In this document: positions 10,771-19,887 of the stretch, one piece after another | Layout of the letters: every line of letters begins with the position of its first letter | Position numbering within the stretch: position 1 is the first letter of the stretch | Assembly: GCF_007559005.1 (NCBI RefSeq) | Contig: NZ_CP041763.1 | Span: 2,140,463-2,204,462 of the forward strand | DNA from: Gordonia zhaorongruii | Lineage (GTDB): Bacteria > Actinomycetota > Actinomycetes > Mycobacteriales > Mycobacteriaceae | Reading direction: 5' to 3' | Length of the DNA: 64,000 bases | Notes under the pieces: model-generated | The model's database searches: none | What the model saw: only the letters and a program-made list of their open reading frames with translations | Told to the model about the DNA's origin: nothing | Made by a program: the position numbers and the translations under genes

Positions 10771-11730
10771 TCAGCGGCGACGGGGCCGGAGTTGCGCGAC
10801 GGTCGCAACCGCGTGCTCGACCGCGTAGTCAGGGTCGGCCGCTTGCCCTTTCACCTCGGCGTTGAGATCGGCGACGACGACGATCGCCTTACCTATCGAT
10901 GCGGAATCCCACGCCCGCGCCTGCCCTTGGAGCTTGCCGACCCGGCCCGGCGGAATCCCGAGTTCCGAGGAGATCGTGTACTTGTCCGCGCCGCCCATCG
11001 AGCGCACACGTGCGATGCCGAACACCGCCTCGGCGAGCGCATCGGCGAGGAGGACGCGGGCGGTCCCGTGGTGCTGTGCCCAGGCCAGCGACTCCATCGC
11101 TCCCGCGAGGTCGCCGGTCACCGCCTGGTCGGCGATCTGGAACCCGGTCACCTCGGGTCGTCCGGTGTAATAGGTCCGCACCGCGTCTGCGTCGACCTTG
11201 CCGTCGGTATCGGAGACCAGCTGCCTGCACGCCGCCGCCAGTTCACGCAGATCGGATCCGACCATCTCCGTGACGAGTTCGACCACTTCCGGATTCGCCC
11301 GCACTCCGAGCTCACGGAACTCGGAACGCACGAAGTCAGCGAGTTCGTTGGGCCACTTGGGCGCGACGCACCCGAACTCCTGCGCTCCCGCCTTCTTCAG
11401 CTCGCCGACCATCGACTTCTGCCTACCGCCGCCGCTGTGCACGATGACGAGGCTGATTCCCTCGGGAATCGACTTCGCGGTCCCGATGATGAGTCCGGCG
11501 GGTTCCTTACCGGCCGCATCGGCCGATTCGACGACCACGATCCGCTCGTCGGCGAACAACGACGGGCTCAGGAGCTCAGCGAGCTCGGGGGCGGTCACCT
11601 CGCCTGCGCGCACCCGGGTCACGGGTACGTCGACACCCGCCGCCCGACTGCGCTCCACGCTGATCCGCGAGATCACGCGACCAGTCAGGTAGTCGTCGTC
11701 GCCGAGAAGGAGAAACAGCCGATCGCTCAC
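10771..11730 (-). CDS. holA: DNA polymerase III subunit delta
   Basis: Clamp-loader subunit that opens the beta clamp, 319 residues from GTG 11730. The N-terminus VSDRLFLLLGDDDYLTGRVI is the conserved HolA beginning, and GSGGGRQKSMVGELKKAG-type and LGIPPGRVGKLQGQARAW segments match the family. GTG at 11730 is preferred over ATG 11739 because GGAAGG lies about 9 nt before it but only one base before the ATG. A ComEC reading frame overlaps the first 155 bases. Order comEA-comEC-holA is conserved in mycobacteria. Confidence 0.93.
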   Translation of the reverse strand: MSDRLFLLLGDDDYLTGRVISRISVERSRAAGVDVPVTRVRAGEVTAPELAELLSPSLFADERIVVVESADAAGKEPAGLIIGTAKSIPEGISLVIVHSGGGRQKSMVGELKKAGAQEFGCVAPKWPNELADFVRSEFRELGVRANPEVVELVTEMVGSDLRELAAACRQLVSDTDGKVDADAVRTYYTGRPEVTGFQIADQAVTGDLAGAMESLAWAQHHGTARVLLADALAEAVFGIARVRSMGGADKYTISSELGIPPGRVGKLQGQARAWDSASIGKAIVVVADLNAEVKGQAADPDYAVEHAVATVAQLRPRRR

Positions 11731-13252
11731 GCGCCCCATCCTTCCAGAAGAGTGCGACACCCCTCGCGCCACGCACTGGTCCGGCGTCCGCGCCCCGCCC
11801 ACGGCGAGTCCGGAGCACCCCCACTCCCGCACCGGTCACCACCAGGACAGCCGCGACCGCCGGTCCGGGTACCTCGGGCCACACCCACCCCGGTCCACCC
11901 AGCCGGTCGGCGACCCCGATCAGCCAGCGCACCGCCGGTCCCGCAGCCCGCGTGAGGAGCTCGGCGATCACCTCCCCCGGCCCGTACCGCGGTCCGACGG
12001 CAGCGCACGCGGCGGCGAGTGTGCCCAGGATGCCGATCAGCGGCACCGCGGGTGCCGCCAGTAGGTTCGCCGGCACCGTGAACACGCTCACCCGCCCGGT
12101 CACCGCGATGACGATCGGCGTCGTGAGGATCTGTGCGGCGATGGTCATCGACAGCAGGGTGGCCACCCACTCCGGACACCGACGGTCGGTCAGCGCGACC
12201 CGGATGGGTGCGGACCAGAGCACGAGTCCGAGGGTCGCCGCCACCGAGAGCGCGAAGCCCGGTGCGATCGCCATCTCGGGCCACCACAGCAGGACCGCGA
12301 TCACCGCGGAGCCTAAAGCGGGCAACGCCTGCGCCCGACGCGACGCCAGTCCGGCCGCGAGTCCGACCGAGCCCATGATCGCGGCACGCAGCACGCTGTC
12401 CGTCGGACGAACCAGGATCACGAAGCCCACCACCGCGACGGCCCCGACCAGGAACACGGCCTTCGGCGACGCGCCTACCGCCCGAACGCACAGCACCACC
12501 GCTCCCACGGTGAGAACCAGGTTCGCCCCGGACACCGCGACCAGATGGGACAGACCCGCTGCCCGGAAGTTCTCTCGCGTGAGCTGATCCAGCCCACCGG
12601 TGTCGCCGAGGATGAGCCCCGGGAACAGTCCGCCCGCGCGGTCGCCAAGCGCTCGGGAAGCGAGGTCCCGCAGACGCAGCCGGACATGACCCGCGGCACG
12701 CTGCCACCACGGCGCGTCGCCGCGGAGCACCATGTCGCCGACCGCGTTCAGTTCTGCGGCGACCAGCCGGTCGCGCCCCGGCTCCCCCGCCTCCTCGACG
12801 CGCACTCGGACGGCCAACCGCTGCCCCGGGATCAACTCCCGTGAGCCGCTCGATGCATGCAGGCGGGCGGCGACCGGTCGTTGGGCGATTCCTCCCAACT
12901 CGTGTACCTCCACCGGCACGGTGAGCCGACGTCCGCCCGCGTGATGGACCGGATCGCCCGCTACGGTCACGCCGACGATCGGGTTCCCCACCGCCTCGGT
13001 CAGCGGCGTGTGATCGACGGCTGACGATCGCAGCACGATGACGACACCGGCGGCGGCGCCGACACCGCAGATGCCCGCTACGGTGACTGCGACGGACCTC
13101 CATCGCCGGTCACGCGCGCACCAACCGGCGACAGCCGTTGCACTGAGCAGTACCGCGACGATCACCGTCGAAGCACCTAACGGCACGAGCATTCCGGCAG
13201 CGGTGACCACCCAGCACACTGCCGCCGGCGCAGCGAGCCGCAGATCGGCCAT
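11576..13252 (-). CDS. comEC: ComEC-type competence membrane protein, short form without the metallo-beta-lactamase domain
   Basis: Polytopic membrane protein that in competent bacteria forms the DNA uptake channel. N-terminal DUF4131-like region with three spans to about residue 75, then the Competence domain with LFPGLILGDTGGL near 209-221 and LSHLVAVSGANL at 234-245, and further spans to about residue 500. There is no HxHxDH beta-lactamase motif, as in mycobacterial ComEC. ATG overlaps the comEA stop. Odd: the frame has no stop before holA and runs 155 nt into it with basic low-complexity residues. The frame that would end exactly on the holA start (GTGA) is a different one, so a small indel near 11830 is possible. 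Confidence 0.8.
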   Translation of the reverse strand: MADLRLAAPAAVCWVVTAAGMLVPLGASTVIVAVLLSATAVAGWCARDRRWRSVAVTVAGICGVGAAAGVVIVLRSSAVDHTPLTEAVGNPIVGVTVAGDPVHHAGGRRLTVPVEVHELGGIAQRPVAARLHASSGSRELIPGQRLAVRVRVEEAGEPGRDRLVAAELNAVGDMVLRGDAPWWQRAAGHVRLRLRDLASRALGDRAGGLFPGLILGDTGGLDQLTRENFRAAGLSHLVAVSGANLVLTVGAVVLCVRAVGASPKAVFLVGAVAVVGFVILVRPTDSVLRAAIMGSVGLAAGLASRRAQALPALGSAVIAVLLWWPEMAIAPGFALSVAATLGLVLWSAPIRVALTDRRCPEWVATLLSMTIAAQILTTPIVIAVTGRVSVFTVPANLLAAPAVPLIGILGTLAAACAAVGPRYGPGEVIAELLTRAAGPAVRWLIGVADRLGGPGWVWPEVPGPAVAAVLVVTGAGVGVLRTRRGRGADAGPVRGARGVALFWKDGARERSAVSPSRRRRLPDWSRDLADQRGAQSGGGCRRTRDPGARRRGDRPRAR

Positions 13253-14373
13253 CAGCCGACCGTGACGAGGTCCCGCAGCTTCGCCAGCTTGCTGGGCCCG
13301 ATGCCGTCGACGTCGGCCAGCTGATCGACCGAGCCGAACCTGCCGTTGGCCTTCCGCCAGGCGAGGATCGACGTCGCCGTCACCGGCCCCACACCGGGCA
13401 GTGCATCGAGTTCGGCCTCGGTCGCCGAGTTCAGATTCACCAGTGCCGCACCGGAACCCCCGGCACCACTCGTCCCACCGGTTTCGGACGATCCGCCGTG
13501 GTTCGAGGCTCCGTGGTTCGAGGCTCGATCCTTCGAGGCTCCGGGCGCTCCCCCTCCGCCGGACGCCACGACCGCGCTGCGCACCTGATCGCGGCCGCGT
13601 CGACCGACGAGAACCTGGTCACCGTCGCGCAGTGATTGCGCGAGGTTCAGGCTCACCGTGTCGGCACCGTCGCGCGCACCGCCCGCAGCATCGAGAGCGT
13701 CGGCCACCCGCGAGTCGGCGGGAAGACGAACCAGCCCGGGCCGCCGGACCAGACCCACCACACTCACCACCACCTCCATCGGCGCGGACCGGCCCTTCCT
13801 GGACGCACCAGAGGCGGCCGCACCGGGTGCCGATTCCGGAGCAGCGTCTCCCGACTCCCTGGACGGCACGGTCTCCTCGAATGCCACCAAGGGAGCGGTC
13901 GGCTCGTTATGCCGAAGCAACGAGTAGCCCGCGAACCCGCAGCCGATGATTCCGATCAGGATGAGGCCGATCGCGGCCGGCGGCAGCATCGTCCACCGGG
14001 TCCGCGACTCGCTCCAGTCGTCGATATCGGTATCGGAACCGGAATAGGGGTCGGGGTCGGCATCAACGCCCTCGGCCGCCTCCGTGTCGGCGGGTGGTGC
14101 GTCGTCCAGACACTCGAACTGCGTCGCGCGCCGGTCCCAAGCGCGCCGGCCCGTGTCGGTATCCAACCAACCAGGCAGGGCGGTCTCGCCCCACCGCGCG
14201 GTCTCTCCCCACCGGGACACCGGTGAGTCCCCCTCTGAGCCCCCGTCGCCATCCGGCGACGAACCCGGCGGTTCGAGCCGCTTTCCGCCGCTGATCTTCT
14301 CCGGTGTCCGCATCAGTCGTGACAGCCGTTCCTGGCCCGGTCCCCGCCGATCCGGTCGTAACTCGATCCCCAT
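13252..14373 (-). CDS. comEA: ComEA-like DNA-binding protein with SLBB and helix-hairpin-helix domains
   Basis: Membrane-anchored DNA receptor of 373 residues. A charged cytoplasmic N-terminus is followed by one membrane helix at about 131-153 (AAIGLILIGIIGCGFAGYSL), an SLBB domain at about 199-259 (EVVVSVVGLVRRPG), a Gly/Ser linker with the repeat SNHGASNHG, and two helix-hairpin-helix motifs at 311-373 (LNSATEAELDALPGVGPV and DVDGIGPSKLAKLRDL). ATG at 14373 is preferred to an upstream ATG that adds 41 unlikely residues. Overlaps comEC by 4 nt. Whether this species is naturally competent is unknown. Confidence 0.85.
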   Translation of the reverse strand: MGIELRPDRRGPGQERLSRLMRTPEKISGGKRLEPPGSSPDGDGGSEGDSPVSRWGETARWGETALPGWLDTDTGRRAWDRRATQFECLDDAPPADTEAAEGVDADPDPYSGSDTDIDDWSESRTRWTMLPPAAIGLILIGIIGCGFAGYSLLRHNEPTAPLVAFEETVPSRESGDAAPESAPGAAASGASRKGRSAPMEVVVSVVGLVRRPGLVRLPADSRVADALDAAGGARDGADTVSLNLAQSLRDGDQVLVGRRGRDQVRSAVVASGGGGAPGASKDRASNHGASNHGGSSETGGTSGAGGSGAALVNLNSATEAELDALPGVGPVTATSILAWRKANGRFGSVDQLADVDGIGPSKLAKLRDLVTVG

Positions 14374-14636
14374 GAGACGCACGCTATGACCGGCACTCAG
14401 CCACCGAGCGCATCGGAGCGAGGTCTGCGTCCAACTGTGGACGAATTCGCCGTTCTCCACCGTCGTGGCGCATCCGGCCGCGTCAGACTCCCGCATACCT
14501 CTCGAACGGAACCCTCACGTACGTCATCGAGGTCAATTCGCTCCGGAGGATAGGAAATCGACGGAAAGTGTGAAAGAGTAATGGAGCGCAGGCCGGACTT
14601 TGGTCTGCGCTCACTGAAGAAAGTAGTAAAAGCAAC

Positions 14637-14843
14637 ATGGCACAAGGAACCGTCAAGTGGTTCAACGGCGAGAAGGGCTTCGGCTTCATCTCTCCCGACG
14701 ACAGTCAGACCGGGGACGTCTTCGTCCACTACTCCTCGATCTCGGGTTCGGGTTTCCGTAACCTCGAAGAGTCGCAGCGAGTGGAATTCGACATCGAGCA
14801 GGGCGCCAAGGGCCCCCAGGCTACGAACGTCGTTGCGGTCTGA
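14637..14843 (+). CDS. CspA-family cold-shock protein
   Basis: Single-stranded nucleic-acid-binding protein of 68 residues and RNA chaperone. RNP1 KGFGFI at 13-18 and RNP2 VFVHY at 28-32 are intact; the N-terminus [14 protein letters not shown] is typical. ATG at 14637 follows an A-rich leader (GAAGAAAGTAGTAAAAGC). The 263 bases back to comEA hold its promoter and a probably structured 5' leader, common for this family. A hairpin terminator follows at once, so it is monocistronic. Confidence 0.96.
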   Translation: MAQGTVKWFNGEKGFGFISPDDSQTGDVFVHYSSISGSGFRNLEESQRVEFDIEQGAKGPQATNVVAV

Positions 14844-14862
14844 GTTACACACTCAAGCTTCG

Positions 14863-14892
14863 CGAATGCCCCGGTTTTCACCGGGGCATTCG
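14863..14892 (+). terminator. Rho-independent terminator of the cold-shock gene
   Basis: Perfect 12-bp stem (14863-14874 with 14881-14892), loop TTTTCA, 19 nt after the stop codon. Confidence 0.85.
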
Positions 14893-14972
14893 TGCTTTCC
14901 GGGGTAGGTGCATCTCGATCAGGCCGAACTCCGTGGCGAGATGTCGAGTGGCGAGGTGTCGGGCGGCGAGTG

Positions 14973-15821
14973 TCAGTCCATCGGCTGCAGGCCGTGGGCG
15001 AGTGCGACGCCCACCGCCCCCGGGCCCACGTGAGAGCCGAGGACCGGGCCCAGATCCACTGTGAGCGTTGAGGTCACGTCATCGAGACGCTCAGTCAACA
15101 TGGCGAGAACCTCCGCAGCCAGGTCCGGATTCTGGCAGTGCTGGATACCGAGGGTCACCGGTTCACCGTCCGCGAGCTCGACCGCCGCATCGACCATCTT
15201 CGCGAGGGCCTTCGTCATCGTCCGGTGCCGTTCGCGAAGCGCCAGCACACCGTCCGAGATGTGCAGGATCGGTTTGATCGACAGTGCCGAACCGAAAAGC
15301 TTGCCTGCGGCGCTGAGTCGGCCGCTGTTCCGCAGATTGTCGAGCGATTGAACGCACATCAACGACTCCGCGGTCGCAGCGGAGCGCACAGCTGCCTCGT
15401 ACACCCCGTCGCAGTCGGCTCCGCCTGCAGCGGCCTGCGCGGCCGCGATGGTCGTCAATCCGAGGGAGACGCCGACCGACCGTGCGTCGACCACGCGAAC
15501 CCGGCCGTCGAGCGCATCCGAGGCGAGCCGTGCGGCGCTCCACGTTCCCGACAGTCGCCTGGACATGTGCACGGCCACCACGCCGTCACCGTCGCTTATG
15601 TCGATCGCCTTCGCATACGCCGCGCGCAGATCCGCAAGACTCGCCCCGGATGTGGAGGTGTTCGGGCTGGAGACGACGTGGGCCGGAATATCGTCGACGC
15701 CCTCCAGGTACTCGGTGCCGTCGGCGACGGTCACGTGCAGCGGGACCTGCGCGATGCCGTACTTGTCCGCCAGTGACATGGGCAACCGCGACGACGAATC
15801 GGTGACGATGACGACAGGCAC
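14973..15821 (-). CDS. DegV-family fatty-acid-binding protein
   Basis: Soluble protein of 282 residues that binds a long-chain fatty acid; relatives (FakB) present the acid to a FakA kinase for phosphorylation. N-terminus VVIVTDSSSRLP with the conserved Ser cluster and the TSGASLADLRAAY block match DegV; the C-terminal SHVGPGAVGVALAHG is the family's closing motif. GTG start at 15821 is required to keep the first beta strand. Last gene of the nadD-rsfS-gpgP-octT run, 46 nt after octT. A FakA-like DAK2 protein is encoded at 30949-32592. Confidence 0.9.
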   Translation of the reverse strand: MPVVIVTDSSSRLPMSLADKYGIAQVPLHVTVADGTEYLEGVDDIPAHVVSSPNTSTSGASLADLRAAYAKAIDISDGDGVVAVHMSRRLSGTWSAARLASDALDGRVRVVDARSVGVSLGLTTIAAAQAAAGGADCDGVYEAAVRSAATAESLMCVQSLDNLRNSGRLSAAGKLFGSALSIKPILHISDGVLALRERHRTMTKALAKMVDAAVELADGEPVTLGIQHCQNPDLAAEVLAMLTERLDDVTSTLTVDLGPVLGSHVGPGAVGVALAHGLQPMD

Positions 15822-15867
15822 CCCTCTACGGTAGCCGGTCGCCGTCCGGCGAGCAGCGGCCGGTCGC

Positions 15868-16578
15868 TCAGAGCAGTGGCTTCACGATCGGCTCCACTGC
15901 GTCTGCGATCCGCGCGTGTGCGGCGAGACCCCAATGGATGCCGTCGGGGTTCATCTCCGTGCCTGCGTCGGCGAACGCGTCCGCGGTCGCGTCGTAGAAG
16001 GCCACCGTCGGCAGATCGTGCTCGCGTGCCCATCGCTCGATCGCGGACGTCGTCGGGATCCGCCCCGGGTGCGCATTCCCGTAGTACGGGCTGTCGTGTG
16101 TCGGCGGCAGGCATACCACTACCGGCAGTTCGGGCCGCAGATGCGCCAGTGAGAAGCGGATCTTCTCGAAGTACTCGACGGTGATGCGCGGGGGCAGTGC
16201 CATGGGCCAGCCCAGCGGGGAGAGCTTCGGCTGCAGCCACGAATAGGCGGTCCGCACCACCTGGCGCAGTCCTGCGGGCCGCAGATAGCGGATCTGCTCG
16301 CGCAACGCGGTCGGCACCGGCGACGGCAACGAGTCCATGCCGCCGAATGCGAGTACGACGACGTCGGCATCTGGCAGTTCGGCCCAGATCCGGGGATCCT
16401 GAGTGATCGCCCACCACACATCGCGGCTAGTCCAGCCGATGCGCGCGAACAGCTCCACCTCACGGCCGCATCGCTCGCCCACCACGTTCGGCCAGATCCG
16501 CGGATCGTCGGCGGGCAGGCCGCCGGTCTCGTCGTAATACGACAGCGAATCACCAAGTACCAGAATCGAACCCGTCAA
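15868..16578 (-). CDS. octT: Diglucosylglycerate octanoyltransferase (SGNH hydrolase fold)
   Basis: Enzyme of 236 residues that adds octanoate to diglucosylglycerate, an early precursor of methylglucose lipopolysaccharide. GDSL block I LVLGDSLSYYDE with Ser11, and Asp212/His215 in NPDGIHWG, give the SGNH triad. TTG start at 16578, with GAGAGG about 8 nt upstream; no ATG or GTG is available at the N-terminus. It sits between gpgP and degV exactly as Rv2418c does in M. tuberculosis (from memory), which is the main reason for the specific name; the fold alone would only say SGNH hydrolase. Confidence 0.82.
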   Translation of the reverse strand: MTGSILVLGDSLSYYDETGGLPADDPRIWPNVVGERCGREVELFARIGWTSRDVWWAITQDPRIWAELPDADVVVLAFGGMDSLPSPVPTALREQIRYLRPAGLRQVVRTAYSWLQPKLSPLGWPMALPPRITVEYFEKIRFSLAHLRPELPVVVCLPPTHDSPYYGNAHPGRIPTTSAIERWAREHDLPTVAFYDATADAFADAGTEMNPDGIHWGLAAHARIADAVEPIVKPLL

Positions 16579-16619
16579 CGCACAGCCTCTCTCACGCCAT
16601 CCCTGTCATGCGATCCGTG

Positions 16620-17333
16620 TCAGACGATCGTGGCATCAGCCGATTCGGCGGACGCATTCCAGACATCCAAGCGCCATGTCGTCTCGGCACCGGACACCGA
16701 ATGACCCGACAACTGGACCCAGCTGGTGTTGGCGAGGCCGCCGAACACCGGCCAGTGCGGCACGGGCAACCCGAGCAGACCCGCGGTCAGCGCCGCGATC
16801 ACGCCGCCGTGCGCGACGAGCACCACTGGCGAATCCGGGTTCTCCCCCTGTCCCCAGTCCTCGAGCTCGGCGACGAGCTCGCTCACGACGGGTATGGACC
16901 GTGCGGCGACCTGCACACGGCTCTCGCCGTTGGGCGGCGGCCAGGTGGCGTCGTCGCGCCAATGTCGGCGGGCGCCCGGCATCGAGTCGTCCACTTCGGT
17001 GTGCGTCAATCCCTGCCAATCGCCCAGATGGGTCTCCCGCAGGCGCTCGTCCGTCTCGACGTCGTGCCCGGTGACCGCCGCCAGCGCCAGCGCAGTGTCG
17101 TGTGCGCGGCGCAGATCCGACGAGCGGATGAGCAGCGGAGAACGGGTGGCCATCGCCCGGCCGGCGACCTGTGCCTGACGCACGCCCACCTCGGACAGAT
17201 CGGTATCGAGCTGCCCCTGCATCCGCTGGGCGGCGTTGTACTCGGTCTGGCCGTGCCGGAGCAGGATCAGCCTGCGCACCACCGGGGTGAGACGTTCGAC
17301 GCTCGAATCACCCGGGTCGGGCTCGCCCCTCAT
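16620..17333 (-). CDS. gpgP: Glucosyl-3-phosphoglycerate phosphatase (histidine phosphatase family)
   Basis: Phosphatase of 237 residues, phosphoglycerate-mutase fold. Catalytic motif LLRHGQTEYN at 24-33 (His27), Glu in RLRETHLGDWQG, and the second histidine in VVLVAHGGVIAALT. In mycobacteria the gene between octT and rsfS is GpgP, which removes the 3-phosphate to give glucosylglycerate for methylglucose lipopolysaccharide; that context supports the call. ATG overlaps the rsfS stop by 4 nt. On motif alone a general phosphoglycerate-mutase-like phosphatase is possible. Confidence 0.83.
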   Translation of the reverse strand: MRGEPDPGDSSVERLTPVVRRLILLRHGQTEYNAAQRMQGQLDTDLSEVGVRQAQVAGRAMATRSPLLIRSSDLRRAHDTALALAAVTGHDVETDERLRETHLGDWQGLTHTEVDDSMPGARRHWRDDATWPPPNGESRVQVAARSIPVVSELVAELEDWGQGENPDSPVVLVAHGGVIAALTAGLLGLPVPHWPVFGGLANTSWVQLSGHSVSGAETTWRLDVWNASAESADATIV

Positions 17334-17749
17334 TCCGAAGCCGGAACGATACCGTCGTCGTCGGAGTCTGCATCAGGGCGGTCCGCGGGCTCGATACCCT
17401 CGATGTCGATGATCGGGCAGTCCTTCCACAGCCGGTCGAGACCGTAGAAGTCGCGCTCGTCGTTGTGCTGAACGTGAACGACGATCGCACCGTAGTCCAG
17501 GAGTGCCCACCGGCCTTCACGGGTGCCCTCGCGGCGCAGGGGCTGGTGCCCGGCCTCGCGCAGTTTGTCCTCGATCTCCTCGACGATCGAGTTGACCTGC
17601 CGTTCGTTATCGGCCGAGGCAACCAGGAACACATCCGTGATCACCAAGTGGTCGGAGACGTCGATGGCGGAGACGTTCGCTGCGAGCTGTTCGGCCGCCG
17701 CATGCGCGGCGATCGTCGTCAGCGCGATGGATTCTGCAGTGGCGGTCAC
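17330..17749 (-). CDS. rsfS: Ribosomal silencing factor RsfS
   Basis: Protein of 139 residues that binds L14 on the 50S subunit and blocks joining with 30S during starvation. Core motif [17 protein letters not shown] (here [15 protein letters not shown]) and the [21 protein letters not shown] block are diagnostic. GTG start overlaps the nadD stop (GTGA), and its stop overlaps gpgP. An acidic tail (PDADSDDDG) extends beyond the core. Confidence 0.95.
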   Translation of the reverse strand: MTATAESIALTTIAAHAAAEQLAANVSAIDVSDHLVITDVFLVASADNERQVNSIVEEIEDKLREAGHQPLRREGTREGRWALLDYGAIVVHVQHNDERDFYGLDRLWKDCPIIDIEGIEPADRPDADSDDDGIVPASE

Positions 17750-18444
17750 TGGGGTTCCTTTCGGTACAGACCGTGCTTGGCGATGTACTGCACGACACCG
17801 TCCGGTACGAGGTACCAGACGGGTCGGCCGTCCCCGGCTCGGTCTCGGCAGTCGGTCGACGAGATCGCCAGGGCGGGGATCTCGATCATCTGCAGTGATC
17901 GTGCCGGCTTGGACGCCAGATGCTCGGTCAGATGGGTGGCATTGAGTTCATATCCGGGTCGCGATACTCCGATGAAGTTCGCCAACTCGAACAAGTCCTC
18001 CCAATCATGCCAGTTCAGGATGGTGTCGAGGGCATCGGCGCCGGTGATGAAGTACAGCTCGTCGTCGGGATAGGCCCGGCGCAGATCGCGCAGTGTGTCG
18101 ACGGTGAAGGTGACGCCTTCGCGTTCGATGTCGACACGACTGGCCGTGAACTGCGGGTTGGACGCCGTGGCGATGACCGTCATCAGATACCGGTGCTCGG
18201 CCGGGCTCACTTTCCGGGAGGGATCGGCGGCGTGCTCGCCTTCCTTCTGCCAGGGCCGACCGGTCGGAACGAACACCACCTCGTCGAGCTTCACCCGGCT
18301 GGCGACCTCGCTGGCCGCCACCAGGTGACCGTTGTGGATCGGGTCGAAGGTGCCGCCCATGACGCCGATTCGGCGCGGGGTCGCGGGACTCGCGGCGGCC
18401 CCTGCGGCGACTTCGGCGACTTCGGCGACTGGATCCGATGACAT
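17746..18444 (-). CDS. nadD: Nicotinate-nucleotide adenylyltransferase
   Basis: Forms deamido-NAD from nicotinate mononucleotide and ATP, 232 residues. Nucleotidyltransferase motif [12 protein letters not shown] at about 30-41 and the closing [16 protein letters not shown] (ISSTxxR) motif are both present. About 24 extra Ala/Glu-rich residues precede the core. Translationally coupled to rsfS, a very common pair in bacteria. It lies 33 nt downstream of the VWA gene. Confidence 0.95.
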   Translation of the reverse strand: MSSDPVAEVAEVAAGAAASPATPRRIGVMGGTFDPIHNGHLVAASEVASRVKLDEVVFVPTGRPWQKEGEHAADPSRKVSPAEHRYLMTVIATASNPQFTASRVDIEREGVTFTVDTLRDLRRAYPDDELYFITGADALDTILNWHDWEDLFELANFIGVSRPGYELNATHLTEHLASKPARSLQMIEIPALAISSTDCRDRAGDGRPVWYLVPDGVVQYIAKHGLYRKEPQ

Positions 18445-18477
18445 GCCCGGTGAGTTTACGCGGTGTTGCCGATTACC

Positions 18478-19878
18478 TCACACCGGCAACAGATCCGCGA
18501 TCACACGTGAGAGCTGATCGGCGTTCCGGCATTCGAACATCTGCACCTCGGCCGCGTAGACACCGGCCGCCGAGTCGCCCGAGTCCCACGACTCCTCGCG
18601 CTCGGGATTGAGCCAGTACGCGTTGCGGACACGATCCCGCATCTTCGCGAGAGATTCGGCGTGGGCCGGGCGAAAGTTGTTCCTGGCATCGCCCAGGATC
18701 AGCAACGCGCCGCGGTGCGTCAACGAGTCGAGATACTCCTCAGCGAAGCCGCGCAGCATGTGTCCGTAATCGGAATGCCCGTCCCGCGTGCTGACGCGCG
18801 CCTTCGACAGCATGGCCGACATCCGCTCGCCGAACTGCGAGTCGTCGTTGCCTCGGTCGAAGAAATCGGTCACCTCGTCGACGGTGTCGACGAACGCGAA
18901 GATCCGCACATTCGAGAACTGCTGCCGCAGCGCGTACACGAGCTGCAGGGTGAACTGGCTGAACCCGGACACCGACCCGGACACGTCGCAGATGACGACG
19001 AGTTCGGGCTTCCCCGGCCGCGGCTTGCGGCGCCGCAGTTCGATCGGCACTCCCCCGGTCGACATCGAAGCTCGCAGGGTGGCGCGCACGTCGACCGCCG
19101 CGTGCCGATTGCGCCTTCGACGGAACTCGAGCTTGGCGGCGAGCAGTCTCGCTATCGGACCGATCGTCCGCCGCATCTTGGTCATGTCCTGCGGGTTGGC
19201 GGCGAAGAAGTCGATGTGCTCGGGCAGCTTGGGCACCGCGTACGACGCGACCGCATCGCGCCCGCGAACCTCGGCCATCCGCCGCTGCGTCTCGGTCTCG
19301 ACGGCCGACCGCAAGCGGTTTGTGGCATCCCGGGCCGACCGCCGGCTCAGCGGATCGGTGCCGGGCCGCTCACCGTCGCGCCCATCGCCCGCCATGGCCG
19401 CCGCGATACGCGCGATGAGCGTCTGCGGCGAGATCGACGACATCGCCTCGTACACCGAGTACGACTCACCGCGCGCCGACTCGTATCGTCCGAACTCGGC
19501 GACGATCACCGCCACCATCTGATCGAACCGGCCGTCGGCGATCGCCTCCGGATCGGCCAGGAGGTCGGCGATGGTCTCGCGCATCGCCTCGACGTCGGCT
19601 TCGCCGTCATCGTCACGCGGTACCTCGAAGCCTTCCCGTCGCGCGGCGTTGCCGAGCGGGAACCACAGTTCGAAGCAGCGGTCGAAGGTGTCGCGGTGCG
19701 TGTGGTCCGACAGCAGCGTCGCAGCCAGCCCCTCACGCAGGGACTCGCGGTCGAGCAGATCGAGAACGGTCATCGCCTGCCCCGCGTCGATCAGGTTCGA
19801 GGGCCCGACCGTGATCCCCCGGCCGCGCAGATCCTCGACGAATCCGGTGAGCGTGTCGACGAGCGTGTCCGCACCCAC
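18478..19878 (-). CDS. VWA-domain protein of the CoxE type, MoxR partner
   Basis: Protein of 466 residues. The MIDAS metal site DVSGSVS is at 298-304 in a C-terminal von Willebrand A domain (about 290-466); the N-terminal half is helical and charged with no motif I recognise. GTG start at 19878, 9 nt after the moxR stop. MoxR/VWA pairs act as ATP-driven chaperones that help metal-cofactor loading or complex maturation; the client here is unknown, and no cofactor enzyme lies beside it. No signal peptide. Confidence 0.88.
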   Translation of the reverse strand: MGADTLVDTLTGFVEDLRGRGITVGPSNLIDAGQAMTVLDLLDRESLREGLAATLLSDHTHRDTFDRCFELWFPLGNAARREGFEVPRDDDGEADVEAMRETIADLLADPEAIADGRFDQMVAVIVAEFGRYESARGESYSVYEAMSSISPQTLIARIAAAMAGDGRDGERPGTDPLSRRSARDATNRLRSAVETETQRRMAEVRGRDAVASYAVPKLPEHIDFFAANPQDMTKMRRTIGPIARLLAAKLEFRRRRNRHAAVDVRATLRASMSTGGVPIELRRRKPRPGKPELVVICDVSGSVSGFSQFTLQLVYALRQQFSNVRIFAFVDTVDEVTDFFDRGNDDSQFGERMSAMLSKARVSTRDGHSDYGHMLRGFAEEYLDSLTHRGALLILGDARNNFRPAHAESLAKMRDRVRNAYWLNPEREESWDSGDSAAGVYAAEVQMFECRNADQLSRVIADLLPV

Positions 19879-19887
19879 GACGCCGCC

